A stretch of 64,000 bases of DNA, taken from the NCBI GenBank assembly GCA_004431415.1, contig QPMI01000656.1, positions 29,773 through 93,772 of the forward strand. Reading direction: 5' to 3'. A model generated the notes under the pieces. It did not search any database and was not told the origin of the DNA. It saw nothing but the letters and a program-made list of their open reading frames with translations. Below are positions 52,218-61,944 of the stretch, one piece after another; within the stretch, counting starts at the first letter, position 1; every line of letters begins with the position of its first letter. The stretch comes from Cyanophora paradoxa. Lineage: Eukaryota; Glaucocystophyceae; Cyanophorales; Cyanophoraceae. A program made the translations under genes and the position numbers.

Positions 52218-53929
52218 GTATTTTTTACGTGTGCTCGCGGGTCAGACTCAACTCTGTAAACTCTACGAATGTCGTAGTTCTCGTTCCAGCAGCGCGGGGG
52301 CGAAAAGAGTAGGACCATGTCAAATCCGCCAGGGGGAAAGACCGGCTCCCGGCGGGCGTGCCACGCGCGTTTTGATGCAACTGTTGCGGCCGGGGACGGG
52401 TCTTCGGGGTCAGATTGCCAGGCTGCTTCCTCAGGGTCAGCCCAGGAAGAAAGTTCCCGGCCGTCGAGTGCCTGCCGGGAGAGGTCTGCGCTGGGGTGCA
52501 GAGCCAGTGCCGCAGCGGCGAGGCGGTCGGCTCGTGCGTTGTCCCGATCAAATGCACGGTTTGGAACCCGTTCTTCTTCCACCAGCAGGGGCAGGCTTGG
52601 TAGTCCTGGTGTATGCTGACCTAGCGCAGCCCGGGCTTCGCGCCGCCTCTGTCGTTCTGCTCGCCTGGAGGCACGAGACGCTTGCTGCATTTGGTGGACG
52701 GCTCGGCGGGCGTTCCGACGGTGGATGTGGGCAGTGCCCGCGCGAAGGTGCTCGGAGATATAGTTGTAGGCGCCGGTTAGCGGGTTCGCGCGCCCTTCGT
52801 ATACTCCCGTGCCGGGGCCATATTGAGCTATCAGTTCCGCCTCCGTAGGTTCGGGAGCGACCGGGTCTCGGTCAGAGAGGTAGGATTCGTATGAGTCTGC
52901 GTCTGATTCCGAGTCGTGGTCGGCCACTTCAGCGGGGGCGGCAGCCGGGCGCGGGCGGCGCCGAGTTATATATTCTTTCTGGTGGGCTTTGACTTTGACA
53001 AGACGTTCTTCGTATAGCATTCTGTCGGGTGCCACGGCCCTTGCTAGTGCAAGCCGGATGCACTGCACCTCAGCATACGCTTTAAGGTGATGGGAGTACG
53101 AGGCTCGAATGCAGCTGCGAAGGGTGGCGATGGCGCGATGCGAGACGTACTTGGAATAGTCCGCCATTGCAGTGAAGCTGTCAGTTTTCACTGTGCAGCC
53201 TTCGGGAGAGAGCAGCAGGGCGGACAGGACGGCGAGGAGCTCGCCTTTGTTATTGTTCACTGTGCCAGGACACGGGGCCACGAAAAAGTCGCTGCCGTCG
53301 GTCGGGATGGCGTCTGCAAGGCCGCGAAGTTTCGCCACCTGGTCAGTATCGACGCCGGTTGTGCCCAGCCGGTCAGCTAGTGCGTGAATTTGTTGACGGA
53401 GGGCTATCCCTCGCTGCGTGCGGGCAGCTTCGTCAGCTAGTGAGGCCGGGTTGCTCTCACGGGGCCAGACGCCAGCGTAGGCCGTGAGTGCAGCTTCTGA
53501 GGCGGCGTCCATGGTACTGGCATCCGTGGCTGCGAGTCGGCGCTCGCGGTCGAGCGGGAGGGAGGTGCGGCCGAGCTCCGCGGCAATCAGGTTCCAAAAT
53601 GGGTCAGCATACTCTGACGATGGGATGCAGAAGTCGCTCAACTGTCGGCGTTGGGGGTAGGCCCGAGGCGCTGTCGGCGGGGGGACGGTCCCAGGGTCGC
53701 GAGCGGCGACTCCATCTGGCCGCTGGGGCGCCTCGTGATCATCTGGATCATAATTCCAGTCCTGTTCCCACGGGGGGAGGAAATGAGTGTCGCGGAACTC
53801 GGGCCACCACGTTATTTTATCTTCAAGGAAAATGCGAGCATGCTCGGCGACACGGCCTGACCGCGACTCGGGGACCAGGCTCTGAAGTCGGGCGGGTAGA
53901 TGTAGGCTGTGTCTTCGGTCCAGCGGCAC
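52088..53929 (-). CDS. LINE ORF, RNase H part
   Basis: A 613-codon frame. The RNase H fold is visible as ATDASTMDAASEAALTAYAG (first Asp), NNNKGELLAVLSALL (Glu), VKTDSFTAM (Asp), LVKVKAHQ and NARADRLAAAAL (final His/Asp region). These are the catalytic D-E-D-(H)-D elements of RNase H1-type domains found in I, R1 and Tad1 LINEs. The first ~130 codons overlap or connect to the preceding frame (54906-53812). It ends 130 bp inside the Ulp1 frame, one base out of register, so either an indel or a frameshift joins them. Confidence 0.8.
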   Translation of the reverse strand: MPLDRRHSLHLPARLQSLVPESRSGRVAEHARIFLEDKITWWPEFRDTHFLPPWEQDWNYDPDDHEAPQRPDGVAARDPGTVPPPTAPRAYPQRRQLSDFCIPSSEYADPFWNLIAAELGRTSLPLDRERRLAATDASTMDAASEAALTAYAGVWPRESNPASLADEAARTQRGIALRQQIHALADRLGTTGVDTDQVAKLRGLADAIPTDGSDFFVAPCPGTVNNNKGELLAVLSALLLSPEGCTVKTDSFTAMADYSKYVSHRAIATLRSCIRASYSHHLKAYAEVQCIRLALARAVAPDRMLYEERLVKVKAHQKEYITRRRPRPAAAPAEVADHDSESDADSYESYLSDRDPVAPEPTEAELIAQYGPGTGVYEGRANPLTGAYNYISEHLRAGTAHIHRRNARRAVHQMQQASRASRRAERQRRREARAALGQHTPGLPSLPLLVEEERVPNRAFDRDNARADRLAAAALALHPSADLSRQALDGRELSSWADPEEAAWQSDPEDPSPAATVASKRAWHARREPVFPPGGFDMVLLFSPPRCWNENYDIRRVYRVESDPRAHVKNTCEFRNFSRLLATEKCHLGSPVDRARLAREYRKKGLSRDASHP

Positions 53930-54906
53930 CGTTGGGAGGCCGGGTCTGAGTGGTCACATGCGCGGCGGAGAGCCTCTGCTTCCGGCGTTTTCGCTGTGAA
54001 GCGGCTGTCGCATTCTTTGGGATCCATTATGCAGCGGAAGAAGGAGACGGGTTCGCCGGTGGTGTCATATATGTGGTCCTCTCGGTCGTCCTGGCCTTTG
54101 TCTCGGCGGACCCAGTGTTCGAGCTCAACTAGGACGCGTTCTCTGCCGTCGTCAGCGTCAGTTGTCCGCCGGATATTGCAGATGCGTCCTAGATACGCTT
54201 CCGTTGTCCAAACGAAGCCGCCGACTTTGTACTGGGGCGAGAGCAGGCCGGCTTCAAGAAGGGTACGTTGGGCTGCAGCCGGATTTTGCGCAGGCTGCAG
54301 GTGCATGGGGAAGCGGAGACGACGGGGGATGGCGCGCGGGCCGACGGGCTGACATATTGCTCGGGTGAACGACGGGAACCAGGAGGGAGGTCTATTGAGT
54401 CGCTGTTTAATTTTCCCGCTGCCCCATAAGCTAATCCAGTCGAGCACACTGACGCCGTCGGGCCCCGTGACGTCAGCAGCTGTGAGGATATCGTGGCGCC
54501 AAAGGAATGGTGCAGCCTCACGCAGGAGGCGCGGGGGGAGCAGTGTTGTGAGCACAAAGCGGCGTTCGAGCTGCGGTGAGGCAGGGCCGGAACGAGATAG
54601 TCCTTGCCTGAGTCGAGTTTGTAGCCGGCGCGGGTCAGATTTCGCGCTACAGCTAGTGCAAAATTGTCTCTGTAGGCTGCGGGGCCCAGCTGTAAATTGG
54701 GGTAGCAGTATGGCGGAAGGGAAGCCCCAGTTGCTCCTGCGCTGCGAAAATGCGGTGCATGATATACGGGAGAAGCAGGGGGTGGTTCGTGCGGATGGTT
54801 TCATCGAGCACGTGAATGGCCAGCTGTTCGTCCTCCGTTCTCTTGAGGCCGTAGAAGCCTCGGCTCCACATGAGCGCGTTGGGCGTGGACCCCCTAAGGC
54901 GGGCAT
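53812..54906 (-). CDS. LINE ORF, linker between RT and RNase H (frame-shifted)
   Basis: The plausible coding part begins after about 54650, where the 55144-54653 frame stops, and includes VGGFVWTTEAYLGRICNI and LVELEHWVRRDKGQDDREDH. This is connection sequence without a named motif. The reading frame changes at both ends relative to its neighbours, consistent with decay by small indels. Confidence 0.6.
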   Translation of the reverse strand: MPALGGPRPTRSCGAEASTASRERRTNSWPFTCSMKPSARTTPCFSRISCTAFSQRRSNWGFPSAILLPQFTAGPRSLQRQFCTSCSAKSDPRRLQTRLRQGLSRSGPASPQLERRFVLTTLLPPRLLREAAPFLWRHDILTAADVTGPDGVSVLDWISLWGSGKIKQRLNRPPSWFPSFTRAICQPVGPRAIPRRLRFPMHLQPAQNPAAAQRTLLEAGLLSPQYKVGGFVWTTEAYLGRICNIRRTTDADDGRERVLVELEHWVRRDKGQDDREDHIYDTTGEPVSFFRCIMDPKECDSRFTAKTPEAEALRRACDHSDPASQRCRWTEDTAYIYPPDFRAWSPSRGQAVSPSMLAFSLKIK

Positions 54907-55144
54907 GATGTTTAGTGAGCGTCATCCAGAGAGTGTCGAGCTGGGCACATTGTCTCTCGGTAAAGGAAACAATCTTGCAGGCGTAAGTGATGCGAGGGAG
55001 AAGGACGCTATTTACTATGTATATCGTCTCTTTGGCGGTGAGTTTCTTACGCCTTAGTATCGCGCAGGCTGCCCGAGCTGTTGAGTATACAGCCTCAAAT
55101 TGCCGCCGCCAGTCCAGATTTGCTGTCATCCAGACCCCGAGCAC
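54653..55144 (-). CDS. LINE ORF, RT thumb region (frame-shifted)
   Basis: Continuation of the reverse transcriptase after the palm: LGVWMTANLDWRRQFEAV, LRRKKLTAKETIYIVNSVLLPRITY, then LWMTLTKHHARLRG. The KxLGVxL-type start and the YxxxxxLLPRxTY helix are typical of the region following the YADD box in LINEs. It is out of frame with the RT palm ORF. Confidence 0.75.
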   Translation of the reverse strand: MLGVWMTANLDWRRQFEAVYSTARAACAILRRKKLTAKETIYIVNSVLLPRITYACKIVSFTERQCAQLDTLWMTLTKHHARLRGSTPNALMWSRGFYGLKRTEDEQLAIHVLDETIRTNHPLLLPYIMHRIFAAQEQLGLPFRHTATPIYSWAPQPTETILH

Positions 55145-55202
55145 CTTGAATGGTTTGTTCGGCGCAAGGACTTTGTCGGCCGGTTCTTTAGCATCGGCGG
55201 GC

Positions 55203-56663
55203 CTAGTAGCGGGGCAGACGGGCGTGGGGAGACGTTGTTGTACGTAAATTCGGTTTTCTTCGCGTTGAGGGCAATATCATGTATCCAGAAGAATTCAGAG
55301 GCCAGGTCTGCGTGCAGCTGGATGCCCGGGCTGTACCGCTAATAAGTACGGTGTCGTCTGCGTATGCTTGCCCCGGCGAGGTCACCCGAGGCAGGCGCGC
55401 TCGCAGGCGTCGGGTGGGCGCGGGCAGGTTAGCGTCAGACGCAGAGGGCGGCGGGCCCATGGAGTATTGGGTGCTCTCCGCAGCGCTGACTTCGCGTAAA
55501 GCCGATAGAAATACGTCATAGAAGATGAGCCAGTGAATTGGGGACTCGGTTCCTCCTTGCGGGAGCCCGCACTCCACATCGAAGGGGTCAGTTGGGCCGT
55601 ACCCTGTCGCGACGGACGCTGTACGTGATGTTGATATTTGTCCGTAGAGGCTTATGTACCGTTCGGGAATTTTTAGGCGGCGGAGTGCCATTTCCATGCT
55701 AGACCAGCTGACGCTGTCGTAGGCTCTGCGAATATCTAGCAGTAGCAGATAGATCGGTTTCGAGAATTGTTTTGCGTCCTCCAGTAGCGCGCGCAGCATG
55801 TACAGAGGCTCGTCGGTGGACTTGCCTCGAGTAAAGGCGAAGTTCGCGCCCTGTAATATGTCGTGTTTGCGGAGAACGCGCGAGAGGCGGTCAGTGAGGA
55901 CTGCCGTCACGAGTTTCAGCGTGCATTCTTGGAGTGTAATGGGGCGGACATTGTCAGGGTGCCCATCCCATTCCCCGCCCTTGGGGATAAGACATATATT
56001 TCCGTGAAGAAGGGGCGCAGGGACAGACGAGAGTTTTAGGATCAGATTTACCGTAGTGAGGATTACCTGGCGGCACGTCGGGAACAGGTTATCGGGTTCT
56101 TGGAGCGGCTCCGGGTCCAGGCCCGCCTTGCGTAGTTCTTCGCAAGTTTTCTTTGAAAGGACCGGTGCCGTCCACAGCATTTTTATCATTTCGTGGGAAA
56201 ATCCCGAGGGCCCCGCCGCACCGTTTCGGAGAGAGCCGATGATTCGGTCCAGTTCGGCCTCGCTGGTGGGTTCCATTAGGTACACATAAATTGCATCATC
56301 AATATCCTGGCGCGGGGAGTGAAGTCGGCGCCATATTGAGGCCTCCTGTGCACATGTACTAAGTGGCAGCGCGCCCGGGTCCCTGTTCGCTGTGAGTGGG
56401 CTACGCTGCCGTGTCCAGGCATGCATGTGATGGCGTGCGAACTGTTTCACTGCATCTTCATTGCCGTATACCTGATATTCTCCAGCGTGGCAGAGGGAGA
56501 AGGAGGTAATCGGCCTGCGTTCTGGGGCTTCAAGTGTTTGGCGGAGGTATTGGGCGAGGTCTGTCTTGAACATGCGCTGCGAGCGCTCTCGGTTTGCTCT
56601 GATTGTCGTGGCTTCGAAACGTTTAATGTGGGCCTGGACTTTGGTGTCCAAGGCCGAGGCCAA
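55203..56663 (-). CDS. LINE reverse transcriptase
   Basis: A 486-codon frame with the RT domain. Motifs in order: IIGSLRNGAAGPSGFSHEMI, NICLIPKGGEWDG…NVRPITLQ, FTRGKSTDEPLYMLRALLED, LLLLDIRRAYDSVSW (first catalytic Asp), VECGLPQGGTESPIHWLIFYD, and AYADDTVLIS (YADD, at about 55350-55370). After YADD the frame is lost (about 55360) and coding resumes in another frame (LHADLASEFFWIHDIALNAKK). Catalytic aspartates are intact. It acts in target-primed reverse transcription. Confidence 0.92.
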   Translation of the reverse strand: MASALDTKVQAHIKRFEATTIRANRERSQRMFKTDLAQYLRQTLEAPERRPITSFSLCHAGEYQVYGNEDAVKQFARHHMHAWTRQRSPLTANRDPGALPLSTCAQEASIWRRLHSPRQDIDDAIYVYLMEPTSEAELDRIIGSLRNGAAGPSGFSHEMIKMLWTAPVLSKKTCEELRKAGLDPEPLQEPDNLFPTCRQVILTTVNLILKLSSVPAPLLHGNICLIPKGGEWDGHPDNVRPITLQECTLKLVTAVLTDRLSRVLRKHDILQGANFAFTRGKSTDEPLYMLRALLEDAKQFSKPIYLLLLDIRRAYDSVSWSSMEMALRRLKIPERYISLYGQISTSRTASVATGYGPTDPFDVECGLPQGGTESPIHWLIFYDVFLSALREVSAAESTQYSMGPPPSASDANLPAPTRRLRARLPRVTSPGQAYADDTVLISGTARASSCTQTWPLNSSGYMILPSTRRKPNLRTTTSPHARLPRY

Positions 56664-56998
56664 GTGGTGAAGCTTGGAAAATAGTCGAGCCAGCTTGGTT
56701 GTCGGGCAGAGAATGGCGGCGGCACAGGGGGTAGTGGGAGTTTAAGATAGCCTGACCGCTTGTCTATTGGGAGTTTGTCAAGCCGGCGGTTGTGATTTGA
56801 GATTGCCCTGCGCAGGTCAGAGAGGGAGTGCCGTACGCGGCGCGGCGTGGAGTCGATCCCGTGGCGCGCCGCTTCCCATGCCTTGCGCAGTTCCTGGCCC
56901 TCGTGAGCAGGTTGGATTCGGGGCGGCCGCGGCGGGAGAATTTTTGAGGGATTTTTGGGGGCGTAAAGATGCAAATACTGGCGATTGGCCGAGGTCAC
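56447..56998 (-). CDS. LINE linker between endonuclease and RT (frame-shifted)
   Basis: Arg/Pro-rich stretch (ELRKAWEAARHGIDSTPRRVRHSLSDL region) between endonuclease and RT, expected as a linker. Its frame overlaps the start of the RT frame. The coding content after about 56660 is a shadow. Confidence 0.55.
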   Translation of the reverse strand: MTSANRQYLHLYAPKNPSKILPPRPPRIQPAHEGQELRKAWEAARHGIDSTPRRVRHSLSDLRRAISNHNRRLDKLPIDKRSGYLKLPLPPVPPPFSARQPSWLDYFPSFTTWPRPWTPKSRPTLNVSKPRQSEQTESARSACSRQTSPNTSAKHLKPQNAGRLPPSPSATLENIRYTAMKMQ

Positions 56999-57040
56999 AG
57001 ATGTGGGCGAGAGTGGATTTGAGGGCTTCGTGCAGGCGGG

Positions 57041-58200
57041 CTAGGCGGTCCTCTGGCGGGGTGCCGTCGTCGTCCTCCAGCGTTGCGAGTAGCTCTCGTA
57101 CGCTAGCTGAGGACCCGGCACCGGCTGCTGTAGCTTTTCTTCCAGTAGTTCTTTGAAGCGAATTTTTGTGAGCGATGCCTGTGTCGCGTACTTGAAACGC
57201 GGGGGCCGGGCGAAGACGCTGGGGCCCCAGTTTATATTTGATGGCCAGGGCCGTTTACTGTACTCTGCAAGGAGTGGGAAATGGTCCGAGGGGAAAGGGG
57301 CGTTTCTAGGCGACGCTTGGGCCGCTCGAAGGGCGTTAGTCGCGACTTGGGATTGTAAGATGTAGTCGAGCCTGGTAGCATGGCGGAGCGTGCCATCTGG
57401 GGCGATGCCTCGAGGGTTGGGGTTGTCAGGAGCGTCAGGAAATATGAAGGTGATTTGGTCGTCGGTGCCCATGGCTGTGGCAGCGTCGGAGAGGGTCCAG
57501 TCGTGAAGCAGTTCATGCCACCAGCGGTGATCAGGTTCTCGTGTGGTCGCATATTGCCCCTGTCTGATTTTGCCCGTCTCGGGACAGAGGCAGCTGTTAA
57601 GATCGCCAAGGAGGAAAAAGTGCGCGCGGGGCGGAGCGCCCAGTCAGCGTACATGGTCGCGCGGAGATAGTCGAAGATTTTCGCACTTTCAGTAGACCGC
57701 GCCGTCCGACTTTCGCCGGGGGGAGGTACACGCTGGCGATAAAGATCTGAACATTATTTGCAAATCGAAGCTCACAGCCGGCACGCGGCCTGGCATTGTG
57801 TAGGTCTTAAAACAGTGCTTGGCCATATTTCTGAGAGAAAAAGGGTTACGCCGGAGCCGCGGGGGAGGCTCGATTTTGGCGGAGTTTCTTCTGCGAGAGG
57901 GGCGGGGTGGGCGGGGCTCGAGCTGGGAGCTCCTGAGCACTAGTTGTGCGCGTGGCCGAGTCGGCGTGCACGGACGTGAGCATGAGCCCCGATGTCACTG
58001 ACCTGCGCATCGCTCTGACCGTAGCCTGGGTGCAGTTAAGTGATTGGACCCCTAATACGCTCAGCCCCCAGTCAAGCATATATTTCTGGATCTGGCCGAC
58101 ATGGTTGACGCTAGAGCAGGTGCGGGCGTTCCAGGTCGCGAGTCTCCAGTACTGGTCAGAGTCAAAGCGGCGGCGTATGATACCCGATTTTCGGTGAGTG
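57041..58200 (-). pseudogene. LINE APE-type endonuclease, frame-broken
   Basis: Pieces of an exonuclease-endonuclease-phosphatase domain in alternating frames: YWRLATWNARTCSSVNHVGQ then LGVQ at the Glu-containing motif (about 58160-58040), NVQIFIASVYLPP (about 57750-57715), TARSTESAKIFDYLRATMYADW, FLLGDLNS (the GDxN motif, about 57615), then LDYILQSQVATN and the catalytic SDHFPLLAEYS (about 57270). At least three frame changes occur, and the usual Q-E-T after LGVQ is disrupted. This endonuclease is inactive in this copy. Confidence 0.8.
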
Positions 58201-58440
58201 CCCGCAGGTTTGGCTCCGAGGCGCTCGTGTGTAAACAGCTCGAGGGAAATAGCGTGCGGAGCAGCGGCGCGGGACGGCCGGCACCAGCGGGGCCAGGCGT
58301 GTTATATGCGGTCATGGGACTCTGGGCGGGTGGAACATTTTCTTGTGCCCCTGGTGCAGGCCAGACTCCAGGCCTGGGTTCTTCGCGGCGGTGCGCGGGG
58401 GCGGGCCGGATAGCGCTGTCGTTGGATGCCATGATGCCGG
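58201..58440 (-). CDS. LINE 5' leader coding stretch
   Basis: A frame starting MASNDSAIRPAPAHRREEP at 58432 leads into the endonuclease region. It is Pro/Ala-rich with no domain. It may be the N terminus of the endonuclease-RT polyprotein. Confidence 0.4.
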
Positions 58441-59850
58441 GCTCGCGCGTGATGCATGGGCCAGCATGGCCGGGTCAGCTTGGCCCGCCGCGGCGAGGGC
58501 CGAGCCCGCTGCCGCTGCCTGGCGGCGCCACCCCGCATTCGCATGTGAGCCTCTAGCGCTGTGGTCATGGCAGCTATCGGCCCGATTGACTGGTTGCTCC
58601 CGATTGGCGGGTGCACAATGAATGGCGACGACGACGTAGTGCCGGCGCTAGCGGCCGGTCCGGGAGGGCAGAAAAAATTCTTTTCTGTTCATGCATATGT
58701 CTTGGGGCCGGGGACTCGGACGGTTCGCCGGAGCCAGTGATCGAGCTCGCGGTAGGCGTCGCGGAGATTCGAATTCGGGTCGGGATCCAGCTGCAGCGCC
58801 GGCCGCGGCGTGCACCGCCGTGCAGTCTACAGTGCAGACCGTACACGTGCGGGCCACTGACAGTGAGGCTACGTATGCTATGCTGGCGGTAGCGCCGGCG
58901 GCGCACATACACAGTGTCATACTGGTACTAGTAATTGTAGTGGCGGTGGCGCTAGCTGTTGTGATTGCCTTGGCGTACCCATCTTTGGCAGCCCTAGCTC
59001 TAGATCGGGATCTGGGGCCTGCTAGGTCGTGATCGGGGGGCTGTTACTACTCAAGTTAAAGGTGGCGCCGGCGCCGGTGCGCGTGCCGGCGCCAGCTGTG
59101 TCGGTATCATATGCATTAGTGCTAGTGCAAGGCATTATAACTACTCGGAGCCGCGTATACGTATACGTACGTGCCGACGGCGCCGTCAGGTCGAGGCCGG
59201 CATCGGCACCGGTACCGGCGTCGGCGTCGTCCTCTGGCATCTTTGATCATGACAGGCTAGCCGGCGCCGGCGCCGTAGTACTAGTAGCTTCTGAGGTACA
59301 GGTCTGTAGCGGGGGCCGGCTTCGGCACCGGCCTCGGGCTCCTGGCTTCGCTTAGGGACTAGCTGTCGTGTTACGTATACAGCAGGATCCGCGGCCTGCT
59401 GGGGCCGAGTCCGGGAGGCAGCGGTCGGTGTCGTAAGAACAGGCTGGCGCTTCAGGCCGGTGGTGCAGTCATGATTAGACTGTTCTCCTAGCGTGGCTGT
59501 CGAGCGTGCGCGAGCCCGGGCTAGCCGGATCCGCACAGTTGATGGGTACGTTTTCCACCCACGTACCCCTCTGGGCCTCGCGTGCAAGTCGTGATCGGGT
59601 CTAGATCTACAGGGCCAGGTGCGCGTCCGGCGCGTATGAGTACGGGTGTTCTCCTTTGGGTCCCCCACTGGTACCACCGCTCTGCACCTGTTTAGCTCTA
59701 GCTCGAGATCTGGATGTTGTGACTTCGGCGTCGAGGTGTCCGTACATGACGGGACTAGAGCTAGCGCTATTACTGGTTCTGACGGGACTAGAGCTAGCGC
59801 TATTACTGGTTCAGGATCTAGGCGGAGGGGCTTGGCTGCCTTACTCTTAG
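58441..59850. other. Gene-poor repeat-rich spacer
   Basis: No supported gene. The stretch is full of GTATAC, TACGTA, CTAGAGCTAG and GCCGGCGCC palindromes and carries a 33-bp tandem duplication (59748-59812). Confidence 0.45.
59748..59812. repeat. 33-bp tandem duplication
   Basis: GACGGGACTAGAGCTAGCGC followed by TATTACTGGTTC occurs twice head to tail at 59748-59780 and 59781-59812, identical apart from the last base. Confidence 0.85.
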
Positions 59851-61944
59851 CTTGCTGTGGCTCGCGGCGGTTGGCGCTGGAGTTGCAGCTAGCTCAGTAC
59901 TGCCAGGGCAGCCGCTGCTGTCCAGGGCCGCCGCACCCCGGCCGGCGCCAGCCCCAAAGCCGCGGCCACCACGTGCTCCTCGTCCACCCTGCCGCCGGCG
60001 CCACGGCCTGGGAGTCCGCGCCCACCGCGGGGGGGCCATCCCGCCCCGGGCTCTCCCAGCAAAGCCGCCCCGGGGAGGTCGCCCCAGATGATGTCCACCC
60101 CACGGCCACCGCGGCCATTGGCTGCGCCCGCCCCGCCGCGGGCATCCCAGATGCCGGCTCCGCCGCGGGCTCCATGGGCTCCGCAGCCCCGCCGCGGCCT
60201 CCAGCGCCGCCTGCACCGCCCCAGTCGCCTCCGGGCCCTCCAAGTCCGCCACGGCCGCCCGCAGCCCCGCCGGGGCCCCGCCACGCGCTCCGCGGTAGGC
60301 AGCGTCCACATACAGTCCACCGCGCCCCTCCGCCCGACCCCCAGGTGCTTGCCCTCTGCAGCTGCCGGCTCGTCCCGGTTCCGCGGTCGAGGGGCTGGCA
60401 GTTGTGTCCCCCCGAGCTCGCCACGGTAGTTGAGCAGGGGCTGGTTGATGTTGTTGACGCTGGTGAGGAAGTGTGCCGCGCACATGAGGGCTTCGGACTG
60501 GGGGAGGGGGATGACACGTGCTGCCGGTAAGGATAATTATGTGAGATGGGGGGGGCTCGGGCGGAGGGGAGGTGGGGGGTACCACATCGTGGGTGACCTC
60601 GAGAATGATGACCTGTCTCCCCCGCGCGTCGTGGAGGTCGAGGGCTCCGGAGAGGGTGGGTGCGCCGTGAAGCCCATGCGCTCGCGCCTCGCCGCCCACT
60701 GTTCGTCATCTAGATCCAGCACACGGAGCTGGCGGCCACACCGGTGGAGTAACGCTCGGCGTCAACCATCGAGGCTTGGACACCCACCTCGATCTGCGGG
60801 AGGGAGGGGTAAGCGCAAGTAGGGGGGCTTTGCATGGGTAGGGGCGGACAGAGGTGGGGTACGGTCGGGTTGTCATGTACAGGACGCCGGCGGCCCGCAG
60901 GTCCATGATGAACTGCCGGTCCGGCACAAGCTGTGTGATGTCCAGCTGGCATTCGTTGCCGGGAAGGGGACATGCTCCTGGTTGGCGTCGGCGTGCCCAC
61001 AGCCGGCGTGGGCCCGGCAAAGATGAGGACTCCGTTGAGGACATGCTTGCGGTCGTTGTTCCAGCAGAAGTCCGGGTCCGGGTCTTGGAAGCGGGGAGGG
61101 TGATGAGGGCTGAGTTGTTGTCTGCGGCCAGGAGGTAGCCAACGTTTGCCTGCCAAGGGAGGGAGGGGAGAGTCAGAAGGGGGTAAGGTGGTAAGAGCAG
61201 GTGGCAGGTCGGACCAGGAAGTTCTGCGCGGCCTGTGCGTGCGACGCCGGGATCAGTAGCGGGCTGTCGGGCCGTTCGGGCACTTGACTGCCAGCTCGTT
61301 GTAGGCCACGACGACATCGTTGGCCTCGTACGCGTCGGGGTTGATGCCAGACGTGAGGGCGCGGAGCACTGTGTTCTTCATGAAGCTCGAGAGTGTCCCC
61401 CTCTCCATCTTGCGGCACCTAGCTCGGCTTCGATCGCAAAGAACTCGGTGCTGGACGCGGGGGCGTCAACGTGGATGCCGACTGAGAGCGGCCCTGTTGC
61501 GCCAAGCACGGCGAGCGTCGCGAGTTGCGGCGTGACCGGTGTAAGGAGCTGGGCTGCGCGCCGAGCCTCCGTGATGTTGGCATACTTGATTGCGATGCAC
61601 GGGCTGGACTCCTCGATCCGGTCGCCGCAGACCACGTGGCCGCAGCGGAGGGTCACAGCGCTCGTCGGCGGTGCTGGATTCTGGCAGCGGCGGGAGGGGT
61701 TGCGGAGTGCTGAGGGGTCCGGCACCCCGCCGATGCGGTGGTCCCGGATGCGGGCCCGGTCGGCTTGGTGTGCGGCGGCGATGCGGCCGGATCTCATTGA
61801 CCACCGCTCGATCTGGAGGCCTTCCCGTCGGCATGTGGACCGTGCAGAGGCCAGGATCTCGTCGCGGGTGTCTTGCGGGGCGTCTGGGGGGACGAGTCGC
61901 GAGGCCAGGCCGTCGCCGAAGAGGCCAGATAGACCTTTGCAGTG
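59850..61944 (-). pseudogene. Frame-broken unrecognised coding region
   Basis: Coding-looking pieces alternate between the minus-strand frames: PCIAIKYANITEARRAAQLL and SVGIHVDAPASSTEFF (61.6-61.4 kb), SSFMKNTVLRALTSGINPD with VVVAYNELAVKCPNG (61.4-61.27), LLIPASHAQAAQNFLV, NVGYLLAADNNSALITL (61.15-61.09), DPDFCWNNDRKHVLNGVLIF, ECQLDITQLVPDRQFIMDL (60.95-60.9), QIEVGVQASMVDAERY, LDLDDEQWAARRERMGF, GALDLHDARGRQVIIL, and EALMCAAHFLTSVNNINQPL (60.5-60.43). Some gaps look like introns (CCTTGGCAG near 61150, CCTCCCGCAG near 60800, TTACCGGCAG near 60520). Others are one-base frame changes without room for an intron. Either a decayed gene or a transposon protein. No family is recognised. Confidence 0.4.

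Larger units (their letters stand above)
48731..58440 (-). mobile_element. LINE retrotransposon with Ulp1-like protease
   Basis: A non-LTR retrotransposon read on the minus strand. Order 5' to 3': APE-type endonuclease (about 58200-57040), linker, reverse transcriptase (about 56660-55200), RT thumb/connection (55144-54650), RNase H (about 53550-52500), a CCHC RT-associated finger (about 51960-51740), an Ulp1/C48-type cysteine protease domain (about 50700-50120), a Cys/His finger (about 50000-49930), a disordered C terminus, a ~370-bp 3' UTR, AATAAA at 48760-48755 and an 11-base poly(A) at 48741-48731. Frames change several times (endonuclease, ~55.36, ~55.15, ~54.7, ~52.1 kb), so this copy is not functional as it stands. 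The RT-RNase H-CCHC order suits the I/Tad1-like branch of LINEs. The 5' limit is uncertain; target-site duplications were not identified. Confidence 0.9.
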
